Translations under genes and position numbers: made by a program
From: Cupriavidus gilardii
GTDB taxonomy: Bacteria > Pseudomonadota > Gammaproteobacteria > Burkholderiales > Burkholderiaceae
Reading direction: 5' to 3'
DNA length: 64,000 nt
NCBI RefSeq assembly: GCF_008801915.1
Contig: NZ_VZOV01000014.1
Coordinates: 62,001 to 126,000 of the forward strand
The notes under the pieces: model-generated
The model's database searches: none
What the model saw: the letters and a program-made list of their open reading frames with translations, nothing else
What the model was told of the DNA's origin: nothing
Shown: piece after piece, positions 53,911 through 62,085 of the stretch
Numbering within the stretch: position 1 is the first letter of the stretch
How the letters are laid out: every line of letters starts with the position of its first letter

Positions 53911-54626
53911 CACAGCAGCCCGCGCAACTGGCTGCGCAGCCGGTTGATGGCCTGGCTGCGGATCTGGCAGACGCGCGATTCGGTGACCTCGAGCACCGCG
54001 CCGATCTCGCGCAGGTTCAGCTCCTGGTCGTAGCACAGCGACAGCACCAGCTTTTCGCGCTCGGGCAACCGTTCGATCGCCCGGATCAGCGCGCCCCGCA
54101 TGCCGCTTTCCATCAGCAGCGTCAGCGGATTGCCGTCCTCGCTGACCGTCAGGTGGCGATCGAGGAAATCCTCTTCGCCGGAGCGCTCGAAGTCCTCGTA
54201 ATGCAGCAGCTGGCAGCCATAGACCTCGTTGAGCATGCTCTGGTATTCGTCCAGCGGCATCTCCAGTTCTTCGGCAACCTCGGAATCCAGCGGCGTGCGG
54301 CCGAGCTTCTGCTCCAGCGCGCGCACGGTCCGCTCGATCCGGCGCGTCGACTGGCGCAGGCTGCGGGACTGCCAGTCGTTGGCGCGTACCTCGTCGAGCA
54401 TCGCGCCGCGGATACGCTGGCTGGCATAGGTCTCGAAGCGCGCGCCGTGGGTGTCTTCATAGCGGCGGGCGGCGTCGAGCAGGCCGATCATGCCAGCCTG
54501 GATCAGGTCGTCCAGTTGCACGCTGGCCGGCAGCTTCGCCGCCAGTTGCAGGGCAATGCGCCGTACCAGCGGCGCATGGGTCTGGACGGTGTCGGTCTGT
54601 TCGAGCTTTCCCTGGATCGTGTACAT
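53910..54626 (-). CDS. fliA: RNA polymerase sigma factor FliA (sigma-28)
   Basis: The 238-residue sigma factor has region 2 (LDDLIQAGMIGLLDAARRYEDTHGARFETYASQRIRGAM, in part), region 3 (DWQSRSLRQSTRRIERTVRALEQKLGR, in part) and region 4 (ERLPEREKLVLSLCYDQELNLREIGAVLEVTESRVCQI, in part). It directs transcription from TAAAGTTT-N11-GCCGATAA promoters such as those before flgM and flgK here. It overlaps flhE and follows flhG by 19 bases. Confidence 0.96.
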   Translation of the reverse strand: MYTIQGKLEQTDTVQTHAPLVRRIALQLAAKLPASVQLDDLIQAGMIGLLDAARRYEDTHGARFETYASQRIRGAMLDEVRANDWQSRSLRQSTRRIERTVRALEQKLGRTPLDSEVAEELEMPLDEYQSMLNEVYGCQLLHYEDFERSGEEDFLDRHLTVSEDGNPLTLLMESGMRGALIRAIERLPEREKLVLSLCYDQELNLREIGAVLEVTESRVCQIRSQAINRLRSQLRGLL

Positions 54627-54645
54627 GGTGGAATTCTCGCGAGTG

Positions 54646-55482
54646 CTAGCAGGCCATCGCCGATGCGGGCAGCGCGGCGGTGGCGACGGCGGTCGCGGCG
54701 CCAGCGGCGGGCATCGGTTCGGGATCGGGTGAAAGAGGCCAGCCAGCGATGCTGACGGCAAGTCGGCGCAGCATGGCGGTGGCCGGCGCGCCAGGGAAAG
54801 CATCGACGACGCCCCGCGACAGCGCCGTGCCGCGCGCGACCAGCGGGTCGGCCGGCAGCACGCCGGCGCAGCGCGCCTGCACGCCGAGATACTGGCCCGC
54901 GGTGCGCGCCAGGTTGCCGGCGATCGCCATCGCCGACGCTTCGCTGGCGGCGCAGTTGACCACCAGTTCGAAATGCCGGCAGGCGTAGCGATGATGCAGC
55001 CGCTTGATGCAGGCATAGGCGGCGGTCAACGATTCGCGTTCGGGCCGCATCACCACCACCAGGTTGTGCGCGGCGGCGGAAAAGCGCGACAACGCGCCAT
55101 CGGCGCCGAGGCGCGCATCGCTGACGACGGTGCGGAAGTCATGCAGCGCCTGCAGCGGGCCCCACGCCGACGCATCGCCGGGCAGCAGCGCCGGCATGCC
55201 GGCTTCGCGGCGACCGACCGCGGCATCGACCGCGACGGCGCCGGCGAGCACCTGGGCCAGCGTGCCCGGCGGCGAGGCACCGGCAAGGCGCGTCGCGCGC
55301 GCGTGCGACAGGTCTTCATCGACCAGCAGCACGCGCTCGCCCTGCAATGCCAGCGCATGAGCGAGGCCCAGCGCGACCGTGGTCGCACCGGCGCCCGGCT
55401 CGCAGCCGAACACGGCGATACGGCGGGTGGCGCGGGGCGCCAGCATGCGGCGCAGGCTTTCGGCCTGATCGACGGCAAGCAT
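54646..55482 (-). CDS. flhG: Flagellar number regulator FlhG (FleN/YlxH, MinD-like), degenerate P-loop
   Basis: The 278-residue protein has the MinD/ParA fold (RIAVFGCEPGAGATTVALGLAHALALQGERVLLVDEDL, in part) and sits between flhF and fliA, the position of FlhG. The deviant Walker A motif reads GCEPGAGATT (about residues 26-35), lacking both the signature and P-loop lysines, so ATP hydrolysis may be altered. Family members count or position flagella by controlling FlhF. A TTG at 55488 is an alternative start with better-spaced GGAG. Confidence 0.85.
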   Translation of the reverse strand: MLAVDQAESLRRMLAPRATRRIAVFGCEPGAGATTVALGLAHALALQGERVLLVDEDLSHARATRLAGASPPGTLAQVLAGAVAVDAAVGRREAGMPALLPGDASAWGPLQALHDFRTVVSDARLGADGALSRFSAAAHNLVVVMRPERESLTAAYACIKRLHHRYACRHFELVVNCAASEASAMAIAGNLARTAGQYLGVQARCAGVLPADPLVARGTALSRGVVDAFPGAPATAMLRRLAVSIAGWPLSPDPEPMPAAGAATAVATAALPASAMAC

Positions 55483-55488
55483 GTTCAA

Positions 55489-58044
55489 TCAGTCTCCAAG
55501 CGCGGCCAGGTCGAACTTCGCCGACGCGTTCTCTCGTGTGCCCGCGGCGTTCTGCGTCATCCGCTGGGCCAGATGCTGCGCGGATTCGGGCAGCGCCGGC
55601 GCCGGCAATTCGGCGTCCGTGAGGGCATGATTCGCGGCCGGGGTCGCGGCGCGGATGGCTTCGACGGCCTCGCCTGCGCCGCGCTTGTCGTTCGACGCGC
55701 GAGCCGACCCGACCGCGGCGGCGTTGCGGCCCGGGAAGTTCTCGAGCACGTCGAGCAGGGCCAGCAGGCGGCCCAGTCCCTCGAGCAGCGCGGCGGCGCC
55801 CGGTACCGCATCCCTGGCGGCCGACCGGCCTGCCTGGCCGGCCAGCCCCGCCAGACAGTCGATCGCCGCCTGTGCCGGCGCATGGGCCAGCCGCAACGCG
55901 GTCATGCCGGCCTGCAGCGCGACCAGCGCGTCGACGTCGAACGCTTGCTGCGACGTGTCGGCCGGGCGGCCGAGATGGTCCAGCGCATGGCGCAGCGTGC
56001 GGCATTGCTGCGCCGCGGCCTCGCCCCAGCGTGCCCACTGGGCGAGCTGCGCACCGGCGCCGGCGAGCGCCGGATCGGCCAGCAGATAGTCGACGGCGAG
56101 TGTCTGGCCGCTGTCGCGCTCGATGGTGCGCGCCACCAGCAGCACGGCCTCGATGCCGCCTTCGGTGGCGGTGCCGCGCGCGGCACGGGTCTGCCCTTCG
56201 ATCACGCGCACCCTGGTCTGCGCGACCCATTGAACGGCCTCGCGGTCGCGCCAGCGCAGTTCAGCCTGCGCATGGAAGGTCAGCGTGTCGGCCAGCGCAT
56301 CGAGCTTCCATGCGGTGCCGTCGCACAGCACGCGCGTGCTCTTGCGTGCTGCCGCCAGCCAGCGTTCGCCGCTCGACTGCCAGCGTTGCAGTGTGGCGCC
56401 GGCCGGCATCGTGTCGAGCAGATGGACGACGGTACGGCGCGCGGCCAGCGCGGCGCGCCAGTCGGCCATTTCGGTATCCCAGCCGCCGGCCTGCGGCGTG
56501 CGCGCCAGCGGCGTCACGGTGGCCATCAGCGGCATGCCGTCGCGGTCGCCGAGCCACAGCGTGTGCTGCCACGGCTGTGGCGCGCGGCGGCCCGGCACCG
56601 TGCAGGGCAGCGTCACCGACGCGGACAGCACGAAGTGTTCGCAATGCCTGCTGGCATCCTGGCAGACCGCGTCGCGGACCTGGCGCACCAGAGGACGCAG
56701 TTCGGCCGGCTCCGCCTGGCCCTGGCCACGGCCAGCCCACAGCTCGCGCAGCAGCGCAAAGCCATAGGGGCCATCGCGCAGCGCGTTGACGCAGGCGCCG
56801 ACGGCATGACCGCTGTCGGCGATCGAGCGCAGCACGTCGTGCGCTTCGTTGCGCGCGCCGTGGCCCGCGTCGACCACGTCGTCGCCTGCTGGCGCCGCCA
56901 GCGCGCGGCGCGCGGCCTGCGCATCGGCGAAGACGGAGCCGCGCCGCGGCATCAGGAAGGCGCGCTCGACCAGCGCGTCGCCGCGCGCCAGTTCCAGATG
57001 CTCCGGCACGCGCTGGCCGGTCGACGCGTAGAACACCGGCAGCCGGTGCCGGATCACGACATCGAGCACCGAGCCCAGATGGGTGGCCTCGTCGAGCTTG
57101 CTGATGATGCAGCCGTCGATGCCGGCGCCTGGCGCGGCGTCGTGGCGGTAGGCATGCACGACCTCGTTGAGCGTATCGCCGTGGCTGGCGCCGTTGAGCA
57201 GCAGCACCCGCTGCACCGGCGCCGGCGCACCCGCCAGCATCGCGATCTGCTCGGACAGATTGCGATCGCGCTGGCTCATGCCGACGGTATCGATGATCAC
57301 CAGGTGCTTCTGCGACAGCGCGCCCAGCGCGAGACGCAGATCCGACGCATCCTTGACCGCGTGCACCGGCACGCCGAGGATGTCGCCGTAGATGCGCAGC
57401 TGCTCGTGCGCGCCGATCCGGAAGGTGTCGGTGGTCAGCAGCGCAAGCTTGTCGGCGCCGTGCTTCAGCACGAAGCGCGCGGCCAGCTTGGCGGTGGTGG
57501 TGGTCTTGCCGACCCCGGTCGGGCCGACCAGCGCCAGCACGCCGCCCTGGCCGAACAGCGCGTCCTCGTCGGCCAGTACCGGCACCTTGCTGGCGATCTC
57601 CTGGCGGATCCAGCCCATCGCGGCGGGGCGGTCATGGCCAGCCGGCAGCCGCGCCAGCAGCGTGCGTGCCAGTTGCGCGGAAAAGCCCGCGCCCACCAGC
57701 CATTCGAACAGCGACTCGCGCAGCGGATCCGAGGCGGCGGCCGGCACGGCGGGGACCGCGATGCCTGACAGCTGCCGCTCGATCAGCGCGCGCATCGTTT
57801 GCAGTTCGCCACGAATGCCGTCGATATGCTCCACGGCCGCGACCTGGATCGGCTCGCGCACCGGTGGCTGGAACCGGGGCGCGCTCTCGGAGATCGCGCC
57901 CAGATCGGTATCGCGCATCGCCACGATCTCGACGCCGCCGTCGACGGTGCGGTTGGACAGCACCACGGCGTCCGGCCCCATGGCTTCGCGCACCTGGCGC
58001 AAGGCTTCGCGGCCGTTGGCCGCCACAAATTTGGCTACGCTCAT
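55489..58044 (-). CDS. flhF: Flagellar SRP-type GTPase FlhF with about 480-residue C-terminal extension
   Basis: The 851-residue protein starts MSVAKFVAANGREALRQVREAMG (in part), the B-domain start of FlhF. The NG domain follows with G1 GPTGVGKTTTT (174-184), TTDTFRIGAHEQL, G3 DTVGMSQRD (252-260), SKLDEATHLG and STGQRVPEHL, ending near residue 375. FlhF proteins are usually about 400-500 residues. Here the rest is an Ala/Arg-rich region without recognised domains. FlhF sets the polar or defined site of flagella. A FlhDC-type promoter lies upstream. Confidence 0.92.
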   Translation of the reverse strand: MSVAKFVAANGREALRQVREAMGPDAVVLSNRTVDGGVEIVAMRDTDLGAISESAPRFQPPVREPIQVAAVEHIDGIRGELQTMRALIERQLSGIAVPAVPAAASDPLRESLFEWLVGAGFSAQLARTLLARLPAGHDRPAAMGWIRQEIASKVPVLADEDALFGQGGVLALVGPTGVGKTTTTAKLAARFVLKHGADKLALLTTDTFRIGAHEQLRIYGDILGVPVHAVKDASDLRLALGALSQKHLVIIDTVGMSQRDRNLSEQIAMLAGAPAPVQRVLLLNGASHGDTLNEVVHAYRHDAAPGAGIDGCIISKLDEATHLGSVLDVVIRHRLPVFYASTGQRVPEHLELARGDALVERAFLMPRRGSVFADAQAARRALAAPAGDDVVDAGHGARNEAHDVLRSIADSGHAVGACVNALRDGPYGFALLRELWAGRGQGQAEPAELRPLVRQVRDAVCQDASRHCEHFVLSASVTLPCTVPGRRAPQPWQHTLWLGDRDGMPLMATVTPLARTPQAGGWDTEMADWRAALAARRTVVHLLDTMPAGATLQRWQSSGERWLAAARKSTRVLCDGTAWKLDALADTLTFHAQAELRWRDREAVQWVAQTRVRVIEGQTRAARGTATEGGIEAVLLVARTIERDSGQTLAVDYLLADPALAGAGAQLAQWARWGEAAAQQCRTLRHALDHLGRPADTSQQAFDVDALVALQAGMTALRLAHAPAQAAIDCLAGLAGQAGRSAARDAVPGAAALLEGLGRLLALLDVLENFPGRNAAAVGSARASNDKRGAGEAVEAIRAATPAANHALTDAELPAPALPESAQHLAQRMTQNAAGTRENASAKFDLAALGD

Positions 58045-58300
58045 GTTTCGCGACCCTGGTTTCAGCGGGATCCAGCGGCACCGCCGCTCGTGGCAATCAT
58101 TCGATGTTCGGTTGTCCGGCACCGCGGCATCGCTGGCCGCGATGGTGTCGGCATGCGGCCGACGGGCACAGGCCGGTCTGTCGTCAGGTGGTGGCGACGG
58201 GCGTCTCGCGCAGGGAGGAGAGAGCGGGACGTTGCGCGGATCGCCGCACTCGGCCATCGGCACCACGTGCGAAGCGGCAGCCGGCCTCTTCGACGTGTCG

Positions 58301-58370
58301 ATTATGCGAGCGGGGGTGTCGTGCTATTGGGCTGAATAGGCGGGGGATTGCGGCGCTATTTGGGCGATGA
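58301..58370 (-). promoter_or_regulatory. FlhDC-dependent promoter of flhF-flhG-fliA-flhE
   Basis: The box has half-sites AATAGG (58335-58340) and CGCTATTT (58354-58361) followed by GGGCGATG. The minus-strand -10 CATAAT (58306-58301) is 28 nt from AATAGG. The same sequence occurs before flhB. It lies in the 467-bp flhF-flhA gap (58045-58511), which otherwise contains only the flhA terminator hairpin. Confidence 0.75.
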
Positions 58371-58430
58371 CGGCGCCGCACGTCCTCGTCTTCGGGTTAA
58401 CGGCAGCGGCCGGCAATTATTTCGGCCCAT

Positions 58431-58468
58431 GAAGAGAAACAGGCGACAGGGAGTGCTCCTGTCGCCTG
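58431..58468 (-). terminator. Rho-independent terminator of flhBA
   Basis: Perfect 11-bp arms CAGGCGACAGG/CCTGTCGCCTG (7-nt loop, 58440-58468) are followed on the minus strand by TTTCTCTTC. It lies 43 bases beyond the flhA stop, separating flhBA from the flhF operon. Confidence 0.8.
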
Positions 58469-58511
58469 CGATCGCACCGCGGCTGCGGCGCCGCCCCCCC
58501 GACGACCGGAC

Positions 58512-60599
58512 TCAGCCCGCGCCGCCGATCATCGCGGTAATACGGATATTGCGGTTGTCCGGCACCTCGGCGTGCGACAGCACCCTGAGCTGCGGCATGG
58601 TCCGCCGCAGGAAGCGGGACAGCAACGGCCGCAGCGCATGCGGGACCAGCAGCACCGGATCGAGACCCATCTGCTCCTGGCGCGCCACCGCGGCCTGCGC
58701 CTGCTGCACCAGCGCATCGGCCAGGCCGGGCTCGATGCTGCCGCCCGAGTTCAACGCCTGCGACAGCACGCGCTCGAGGCCGGCGTCGAGCCCGATCACC
58801 TGCAGGTCGGCGCCATTGGGGAACCACTGCTGCGTGATCGCGCGGCCCAGCGCCATCCGCACCAGCGCGGTCAGCTCGTTGGGGTCGCTGATCTTCGGCG
58901 CATGTTCGGCGATCACATCGAGGATCGTGCGCATGTCGCGGATCGGCACGCTTTCGTCGAGCAGGTTCTGCAGCACCTTCTGCAGCGACGTCAGCGTGAT
59001 CGTCTTCGGCACCAGATCCTCGGTCAGCTTCGGCGAATCCTTGGCGATACGGTCCAGCAGCGCCTGCACTTCCTGCCGGCCCAGCAGCTCGGCCGCGTGC
59101 TGATGGATCAGATGGTTCAGGTGCGTGGCGACCACGGTGCTGGCGTCGACCACGGTGTAGCCCAGCGCCTGCGCCTGTTCCTTGATGCCGCTGTCGATCC
59201 AGACCGCCGGCAGGCCGAAGGCCGGATCGCGCGTCGGCGTGCCGGGCAGCGTGCCGCTGACCTGGCCCGGATCGATCGCCATCCATTGGCCGGGCACGGC
59301 CTCGCCGTAGCCGATCTCGACGCCCTTCAGCGTGATCCGGTAGGCGTTGGGCTTCAGCTCCAGGTTGTCGCGGATATGGACGACCGGCACCAGGAAGCCG
59401 ACCTCCTGCGCGACCTTCTTGCGGATGCTCTTGATCCGGCCCAGCAGCTCCCCGTTCTGCGCGCGGTCGACCAGCGGAATCAGCCGGTAGCCGACTTCCA
59501 TGCCGAGCGGATCGACCAGCGTGACGTCATCCCAGGTCGCCTCGGTATTTTCGTTGGCCAGCGCCGGCGCACGCTCTTCCCGCTTGGCGGTCTGCCTGGC
59601 GGCCAACTTGCGCTTGCTGACATAGCTGCCGAACCAGACCAGACCGCCGGCCAGCAGCAGGAAGGCGACGTGCGGCATGCCCGGGATGATGCCCAGCAGG
59701 CCGATGATGCCGCCGGTCAGATACAGCACGCGGGGATCGGAGAACAGCTGACCGGTCAGCTGCTCGCCGACGTCCTGATCGTTCGAGACGCGCGAGACGA
59801 TGACACCGGCGGCGGTCGAGATCACCAGCGCCGGAATCTGCGCGACCAGGCCGTCGCCGATGGTCAGCAGCGTGTAGTTGCGCACCGCCGTCGAGAAGTC
59901 GAGGTCGTGCTGGACCATGCCGACCACCAGGCCGGCAAACACGTTGATGAACATGATCAGCAGGCCGGCGATCGCGTCGCCGCGCACGAACTTGCTGGCC
60001 CCGTCCATCGCCCCGTAGAAATCCGACTCCTGCGCGACCTCGGCGCGGCGCTTGCGCGCGCCCTCCTCGTTGATCAGGCCGGCGTTCAGGTCCGCGTCGA
60101 TCGCCATCTGCTTGCCGGGCATCGCGTCCAGCATGAAGCGCGCGCCGACCTCGGCGATCCGGCCCGCGCCCTTGGTGATCACCATGAAGTTGATCACCAC
60201 CAGGATCGCGAACACCACGATGCCGACCGCGAAGTTGCCGCCGACCAGGAAGTGGCCGAAGGCCTCGATCACCTTGCCGGCCGCGTCGGGGCCGGTATGG
60301 CCCTCGAGCAGCACCACGCGGGTGGAGGCGACGTTCAGCGACAGCCGCAGCAGCGTCGAGAACAGCAGCACTGCCGGAAACGCGGCGAAGTCCAGCGGAC
60401 GCTGCGTGTACATGCCGACCAGCAGCACCATGATCGACAGCGCGATGTTGAAGGTGAACAGCAGGTCGAGCAGGAATGGCGGCAGCGGCAGCACCATCAT
60501 GCCGAGGATCATCACGATCAGCAGCGGCCCGGCCAGTGCCTTCAGCTGGCCGGCGGACTGCCCGCCGGGCAGTCGGAACAGCGAGTTCAATGCATTCAT
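58512..60599 (-). CDS. flhA: Flagellar export-gate protein FlhA
   Basis: The 695-residue protein has about eight N-terminal membrane segments, the FHIPEP signature region (LRLSLNVASTRVVLLEGHTGPDAAGKVIEAFG, in part; DAMPGKQMAIDADLNAGLI) and a large cytoplasmic domain (from about residue 330, ending IRITAMIGGAG). It conducts export of flagellar subunits together with FlhB and FliPQR. Its ATG overlaps the flhB stop by four bases. Confidence 0.97.
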   Translation of the reverse strand: MNALNSLFRLPGGQSAGQLKALAGPLLIVMILGMMVLPLPPFLLDLLFTFNIALSIMVLLVGMYTQRPLDFAAFPAVLLFSTLLRLSLNVASTRVVLLEGHTGPDAAGKVIEAFGHFLVGGNFAVGIVVFAILVVINFMVITKGAGRIAEVGARFMLDAMPGKQMAIDADLNAGLINEEGARKRRAEVAQESDFYGAMDGASKFVRGDAIAGLLIMFINVFAGLVVGMVQHDLDFSTAVRNYTLLTIGDGLVAQIPALVISTAAGVIVSRVSNDQDVGEQLTGQLFSDPRVLYLTGGIIGLLGIIPGMPHVAFLLLAGGLVWFGSYVSKRKLAARQTAKREERAPALANENTEATWDDVTLVDPLGMEVGYRLIPLVDRAQNGELLGRIKSIRKKVAQEVGFLVPVVHIRDNLELKPNAYRITLKGVEIGYGEAVPGQWMAIDPGQVSGTLPGTPTRDPAFGLPAVWIDSGIKEQAQALGYTVVDASTVVATHLNHLIHQHAAELLGRQEVQALLDRIAKDSPKLTEDLVPKTITLTSLQKVLQNLLDESVPIRDMRTILDVIAEHAPKISDPNELTALVRMALGRAITQQWFPNGADLQVIGLDAGLERVLSQALNSGGSIEPGLADALVQQAQAAVARQEQMGLDPVLLVPHALRPLLSRFLRRTMPQLRVLSHAEVPDNRNIRITAMIGGAG

Positions 60600-61738
60600 G
60601 CGCGGCTTTCCGGTACGGCAAGTTCATCGGGCACCGGCAGGCCGGTCGGGGCCTCGGGCAGCGGCCCGTTGGCGTGGTGCCAGTGTTTCAGTTGGTAGAC
60701 CCAGGCCAGCACCTCCGCCACCGCGGTGTACAGCCCGGCAGGGATCTCGTGGCCCAGTTCGACATGGCGGTGCAGCGCACGCGCCAGCGGCGGTGCCGAC
60801 AGGATCGGCACGCGGTGCTCGGCGGCCAGCTCGCGAATGCGCGCGGCGACCTCCTCGGTGCCCTTGGCAACCACGCGAGGCGCGCCCATGCGGCCTTCCT
60901 CGTAGCGCAGCGCCACGGCGAAATGGGTGGGGTTGGTGACCACCACGTCGGCCTTCGGCACCTCGGCCATCATCCGGCGCCGCGCCATCTGGCGTTGCAG
61001 CTGACGGATCCGGCCCTTGACGTGCGGGTTGCCCTCGCTTTCCTTGTGCTCCTGCTTGACCTCTTCCTTGGTCATGCGCAGCTTCTTGAAGTAGTCCCAG
61101 AATTGCCAGGGCACGTCGATCGCGGCCACCAGCAGCAGCGACCCGGCGGCCAGCGCGCAGCACAGCAGCACCAGCTCGAGCAGGCGCAGCAGCGCCTCGT
61201 GCACCGGCGCATTCATCAGCGCCACGGCGTCCGGCAGATGGCGCCACAGCATCCAGAAGCCGATGCCGCCGACCAGCAGCGACTTGGCGACGGCCTTGGT
61301 CAGTTCGACCAGCGACTGCGCCGAGAACAGCCGCCCCAACCCCTTGAGCGGGGACAGCCTGGAGAAATCGGGCAGCAGCGACTTGGTCGAGAACAGCCAG
61401 CCGCCGAGCACCATCGGCGCCAGCAGCGCGGCCACGGCGAACAGCAGCAACAGGGGCAGCACGCCGAGCAGCGATTCCCACACCAGTTGCCCAAAGCCGG
61501 ACAGCATGCGGGCCGGATCGTGCGCTACGGCGGGCTCGAACGACAGCGCGGCCCGCATCACGGTATCGAGCTTGCGGCCGAGCATGCCCCCCAGGCCCCA
61601 CAGGCCGGCCACGCCGGCCATCAGCATCACGAAGGTGCCGAGCTCGCGCGAACGCACCACCTGCCCCTCCTCGCGCGCCTTTTCCAGGCGCCGGGGTGAG
61701 GCGGGTTCGGTTTTCTCGAGATCGCTTTCTTCGGACAT
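60596..61738 (-). CDS. flhB: Flagellar export specificity switch FlhB
   Basis: The 380-residue protein has four membrane segments in its first half and the self-cleavage motif NPTH at residues 269-272, the same position as in Salmonella, followed by FAVALRYE. It switches export from rod/hook to filament substrates after autocleavage. The ATG at 61738 starts the conserved SEESDLEKTEPASPRRLEKAREEG (in part). It heads flhBA, driven by a FlhDC-type promoter. Confidence 0.97.
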   Translation of the reverse strand: MSEESDLEKTEPASPRRLEKAREEGQVVRSRELGTFVMLMAGVAGLWGLGGMLGRKLDTVMRAALSFEPAVAHDPARMLSGFGQLVWESLLGVLPLLLLFAVAALLAPMVLGGWLFSTKSLLPDFSRLSPLKGLGRLFSAQSLVELTKAVAKSLLVGGIGFWMLWRHLPDAVALMNAPVHEALLRLLELVLLCCALAAGSLLLVAAIDVPWQFWDYFKKLRMTKEEVKQEHKESEGNPHVKGRIRQLQRQMARRRMMAEVPKADVVVTNPTHFAVALRYEEGRMGAPRVVAKGTEEVAARIRELAAEHRVPILSAPPLARALHRHVELGHEIPAGLYTAVAEVLAWVYQLKHWHHANGPLPEAPTGLPVPDELAVPESRA

Positions 61739-61782
61739 GGCCGCTCCGTGGCGAAGCGGCATGCCGCCCTTCGACGGGGTCG

Positions 61783-61851
61783 ATTATCGGAGCGGGGGAG
61801 CACCGCCATTAGGGGAAATAGGCGGGGGATTGCCACGCTATTTGGCCGATG
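61783..61851 (-). promoter_or_regulatory. FlhDC-dependent promoter of flhBA
   Basis: Half-sites AAATAGG (61816-61822) and CGCTATTT (61836-61843), then GGCCGATG, match the FlhDC consensus. The minus-strand -10 GATAAT (61788-61783) is 28 nt from AATAGG, as before flhF and flgB. It lies in the 347-bp gap 61739-62085 between divergent flhB and the F-box-like gene; no promoter for the latter was recognised. Confidence 0.75.
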
Positions 61852-62085
61852 GCAAGGGGGGCGCGGGCGCGCAGCGCCGCGAGAACGGTTCGATCACAGA
61901 GGTTAACGGCGGTCCTGCGCGATTCTTTCGGGATGGCGGCGCACCGGCGAGCGATTGCGGTAAATCCAGGGCAATTCGGAAAGAGCCGGTGATGGCATGC
62001 CGCTATGGTGCCCCGCTCCATCCCTCGCCCGGCCTGGGCAGGCCCCACCGCGGCGAGACAGCACGGCGACACGACGGAGGCAACC

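Noticed and set aside
54973-57768. Rightward open frame of 931 codons opposite flhF and flhG
   Set aside because: It is antisense to well-supported flagellar genes and has the low-complexity Arg/Gln/His composition of shadows.
61836-61880. FlhDC box before flhB also serving the divergent F-box-like gene
   Set aside because: At the mirrored 28-nt distance (61871-61876) the sequence GCAGCG is not a -10 element.
61739-62085. HrpB-type PIP box (TTCG-N16-TTCG) before the F-box-like gene
   Set aside because: Two TTCG copies are present but their spacing is far longer than 16 nt.
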